Origin: Acanthamoeba lenticulata
Lineage: Eukaryota; Discosea; Longamoebia; Acanthamoebidae
Direction of reading: 5' to 3'
Assembly (NCBI GenBank): GCA_002179805.1
Contig: NAVB01000767.1
Span: forward strand, 1 to 18,637
Length of the DNA: 18,637 nucleotides
A program made the translations under genes and the position numbers. How positions within the stretch are numbered: the first letter of the stretch is position 1; every line of letters starts with the position of its first letter. Below, one piece after another: positions 16,666 through 18,637 of the stretch. The notes beneath the pieces were generated by a model. That model was not told where the DNA came from. It made no database searches and worked only from the letters and a program-made list of their open reading frames with translations.

Positions 16666-17643
16666 CTACCAGCCGTTGTCGCTGTCGGCCTCGGCCGGCC
16701 AGATGGGCGCCACGACCTGGCCATTCGAGCGGACCTCGTTGGAGTGGAGGTCGTACGACGTCGAGCGGCTGAGGAAGCTCTTGAGCTGCTCGTCGCTCGC
16801 CGCGTAGGCGAAGCGCTTGCAGGCCAGGGCCGCGTGGGCCAGGGACTTTTGGTCGAGCTGCAGGAAGATGGCCACCAGGAGCTCGATCGGCAGCGGCACG
16901 CCGTCCATCTCATGCGGGTTGAACGCGGCAAAGGCCGTGGCGGGCAGGGCAAGGGGTCGTCGGATCTTGTCCACCACGCTAACCTCGACCTTATTGAAGT
17001 TGAGCGATAACGACAGCTCGCCCAGCCCTTGTCGTTGGGGGCGGTCATAGTCCATGTAGTCATTGGCGCTGTCGTCATCGTCATCACTGTTGTTTTGATT
17101 GTTCTCGGCCGAGATCGAGTATCCAGAGACGAAGACGGTCGAGAGCTCGAAGCGGAGCGTGATGTTCTCGTGGACATGTTCGATCACGGCGCGGCGCATG
17201 GGCCGGCGCTGCAGCACAAGGCTGAGCAGGTGCGGGCTGGAGCTGTCGTTGAACTTGGTCAGGGTCATCTCGCTCAAGGACGGGTCCGAAGTTCGAGGGG
17301 CCTGGGCGCGCACGCGGCGGAGGAACGCCTCCTCGTCGGTCTCGTCCACGCAGATGTCCTCGGCGCCGACGGCAGCCACAGCCTCGGCCTCTTCCTCTGC
17401 TTCGGTCATTGCCTTACGGCCACGGGGGGGTGGGCTGCGGCTACGGCTGCGGCCACGGGTTTGAGCAGAGCGCCACGAACCTATGCCCACGCCGGCGCCA
17501 AACTGGCACGTGACAATGGGGATCCAGCCCTCGTAGCCGGGCGCCCGCGCTTCACCGTGAATCCCGTCGAGCTTCAGGTAGAAGCGCGCCTCGGAGGGCT
17601 TGTGCTGTTGTTTGGGCGTGGCGGTGGAGGCGGTCTTCTCCAT
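16666..17643 (-). CDS. Hcp-like (type VI secretion tube) domain fused to an F-box, 325 aa
   Basis: Intron-less gene. Residues 19-56 (ARFYLKLDGIHGE, then GWIPIVTCQFGAGVGIGS) match the first strands of the Hcp family, whose members typically read KIDGIPGES...W...SFSWG. Residues 122-178 (SEMTLTKFNDSSSPHLLSL, then ITLRFELSTVFVSGYSIS) and 207-224 (LGELSLSLNFNKVEVSVV) match the later strands, including the family's VSLNFGKIE-type final strand. Two low-complexity insertions fall in loops: Arg/Ser then Glu/Ala-rich (57-120), and Asn/Asp-rich (179-206). The F-box follows at 247-290 (LPIELLVAIFLQLDQKSLA, ALACKRFAYAASDEQL). Known Hcp proteins form hexameric rings in bacterial secretion tubes; F-boxes bind Skp1. 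A ring-forming SCF adaptor is inference. The frame stays open upstream to an ATG at 17829, but that AT-rich stretch looks like 5' UTR. Confidence 0.78.
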   Translation of the reverse strand: MEKTASTATPKQQHKPSEARFYLKLDGIHGEARAPGYEGWIPIVTCQFGAGVGIGSWRSAQTRGRSRSRSPPPRGRKAMTEAEEEAEAVAAVGAEDICVDETDEEAFLRRVRAQAPRTSDPSLSEMTLTKFNDSSSPHLLSLVLQRRPMRRAVIEHVHENITLRFELSTVFVSGYSISAENNQNNSDDDDDSANDYMDYDRPQRQGLGELSLSLNFNKVEVSVVDKIRRPLALPATAFAAFNPHEMDGVPLPIELLVAIFLQLDQKSLAHAALACKRFAYAASDEQLKSFLSRSTSYDLHSNEVRSNGQVVAPIWPAEADSDNGW

Positions 17644-17919
17644 GTCGTTTGGTGTGTGTTTGTGCGTGTTTCTTTTGTCCTCTTCCGCTCGCCTTATTTT
17701 GGAGCAAGCTGAAGTGAATGTTCTCCTTTTTGTTAAAAATGAAATGCAGCTGCAAATAATCGACAAAAATTGACAAACACGCGACCAATCGTGCACAAGG
17801 AATAAAACCAGATTACAATAAATAATCATGTATTATTTAGGAGTGGAATGCATGGTATAATACATACAGCTGGTTATTTTGCATAAATAAAGAGGAATTA
17901 AAAATGGCTCTTGGGCCCG
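17644..17919. promoter_or_regulatory. Intergenic region upstream of the Hcp-like/F-box gene
   Basis: 276 bp between two same-strand genes. It is AT-rich, with a (CA)-rich 5' UTR just before ATG 17643 on the minus strand. It also contains the 3' UTR of the NHL/Cys-rich gene. No gene was seen. Confidence 0.45.
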
Positions 17920-18621
17920 TCATCGACCGAAGAGGAGTTGGGCCTGGAGGAGGGAGGAAGCCCAGGCTGGGGCGGCGGAGACGCGCGAGGCGGAACTCGA
18001 CTTGGTGTCCGAGTTCTGCGTGCATGACGTGAGGTCGAAGCTGGGCTCGCTGCCCTCCGGGCACGCCACGCACGCGGTCTGGTCCGCGCTCGGGATCGAG
18101 TTGCCCGAGCAGAACTGGCACGACGACAAGTCGCCCGCGCCCACCGACACCTGCTCGTGCGCGCGCACACAAGGGTCGGTGAGCAAACAAAGGACGATAC
18201 GCGCGTGCGTGCGTTTGTGCGTGTGTGGACGACGTACGCGGCCCTTGGGGCATTGTGGGCACAGGGCGCGGCCGTCGGTGACGTAGTAGGTGCCCGCCGG
18301 ACACGACTCGCATGCACCGCTCGAGCCCACCTTGGTCCCGGTCGGGCAGCCTGCAAGGAGCCGTCGTCAGTTTCATGTAAACGACAACGACGACGACGAT
18401 GAAGATAATGAAGAAGATGATGATGAAGTTGGCTGAGGTAAGAAAAAAGGTGATGAAGAAAGGCGATGAGCGCGGACCGTAGGCAAAGAGGCCACCGCTG
18501 TTGGAGTCGCTGACAAAGATCGTGCCGTCCTCTCCAAAGGCCAGGCTCGAGAAGGAGTGCTGGTCCCCAAACTGCCTCGTCCAGTTGTCCGTCAAGTTGA
18601 CGGCGTTGTAGGCGTACAGCT
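17920..18621 (-). CDS. NHL-like / Cys-rich repeat protein, 3' end
   Basis: C-terminal part of a gene entering from the right edge. Exons: 18621-18478, 18350-18238, 18150-17920. The acceptor cgcacag at 18622-18628 explains an in-frame TAA at the very edge. Exon 1 has a beta-propeller type strand (FSSLAFGEDGTIFVSDSNSGGLFAYG), as in NHL or SMP-30-like repeats. Exons 2-3 have CxxC modules like GCC2/GCC3 or ephrin-receptor-like repeats (CPTGTKV, CESCPAGTYYV, CPQCPKG, CQFCSG, CVACPEGSEPS). Such modules are typical of secreted or cell-surface proteins. No C-terminal membrane anchor is seen; the tail SLLQAQLLFGR is short. The final 40 nt could hide a further small intron giving a different last 14 residues. 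Confidence 0.75.
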
Positions 18622-18637
18622 CTGTGCGTGGAATTTA

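Noticed and set aside
17644..17829. N-terminal extension of the Hcp-like/F-box protein from ATG 17829
   Set aside because: AT-rich, with UTR-like CA repeats, and encodes a Cys/Ile-rich stretch unlike the rest; ATG 17643 directly precedes the conserved domain.
1..18637. tRNA, rRNA or CRISPR arrays
   Set aside because: No cloverleaf, rRNA core or spaced direct-repeat array was seen on either strand; the tRNA-like match at 2339 is only a primer site.

Overview
The window looks like nuclear DNA of a free-living amoebozoan, most likely Acanthamoeba or a close relative. Exons are GC-rich with G/C-ending codons. Introns are short (about 53-180 nt) and AT- or pyrimidine-rich, usually GT-AG, often with gtacgt-type donors. 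Genes are tightly packed on both strands. The families present (CNNM, EF-hand, UBL/RING, F-box, NHL/Cys-rich) fit a eukaryote. The genus is an inference from style and gene content.

Layout, left to right: (1) 1-1036, minus: 5' part of a CNNM/DUF21 membrane transporter gene running off the left edge. (2) 1673-8177, plus: an unrecognised host gene, possibly with a mitochondrial presequence, split by a complete 5109-bp Copia LTR retrotransposon at 2066-7174. The element has two 273-bp LTRs that differ at one base, a 5-bp target duplication, a copia-style primer site matching the initiator tRNA anticodon arm, gag, and a full protease-integrase-RT-RNase H pol. Removing the element and one duplication copy restores the host frame exactly. 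(3) 8249-9242, minus: a six-exon EF-hand protein. (4) 9376 to about 11066, minus: a gene with two ubiquitin-like segments, a Cys-rich middle and a C-terminal RING finger, apparently broken by a frameshift and a nonsense codon. (5) 11378-13399, minus: a single-exon 673-aa coiled-coil protein. (6) 13400-14474: about 1.1 kb with no gene I can support. (7) 14475-16615, plus: a nine-exon F-box protein with a C-terminal strand-rich domain. (8) 16666-17643, minus: an intron-less protein combining a domain like the bacterial type VI secretion tube protein Hcp with a C-terminal F-box. (9) 17920-18621 and beyond, minus: the 3' end of an NHL/Cys-rich repeat protein, 5' end off the right edge.

Three neighbouring loci (4, 7, 8) carry ubiquitin-ligase parts: a RING and two F-boxes, with the F-box genes tail-to-tail 50 bp apart. 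The Hcp-like/F-box fusion is the most unusual item. Second are the features of the Copia copy: near-identical LTRs together with changed catalytic or signature residues in protease, RT and RNase H and an in-frame stop between gag and pol.
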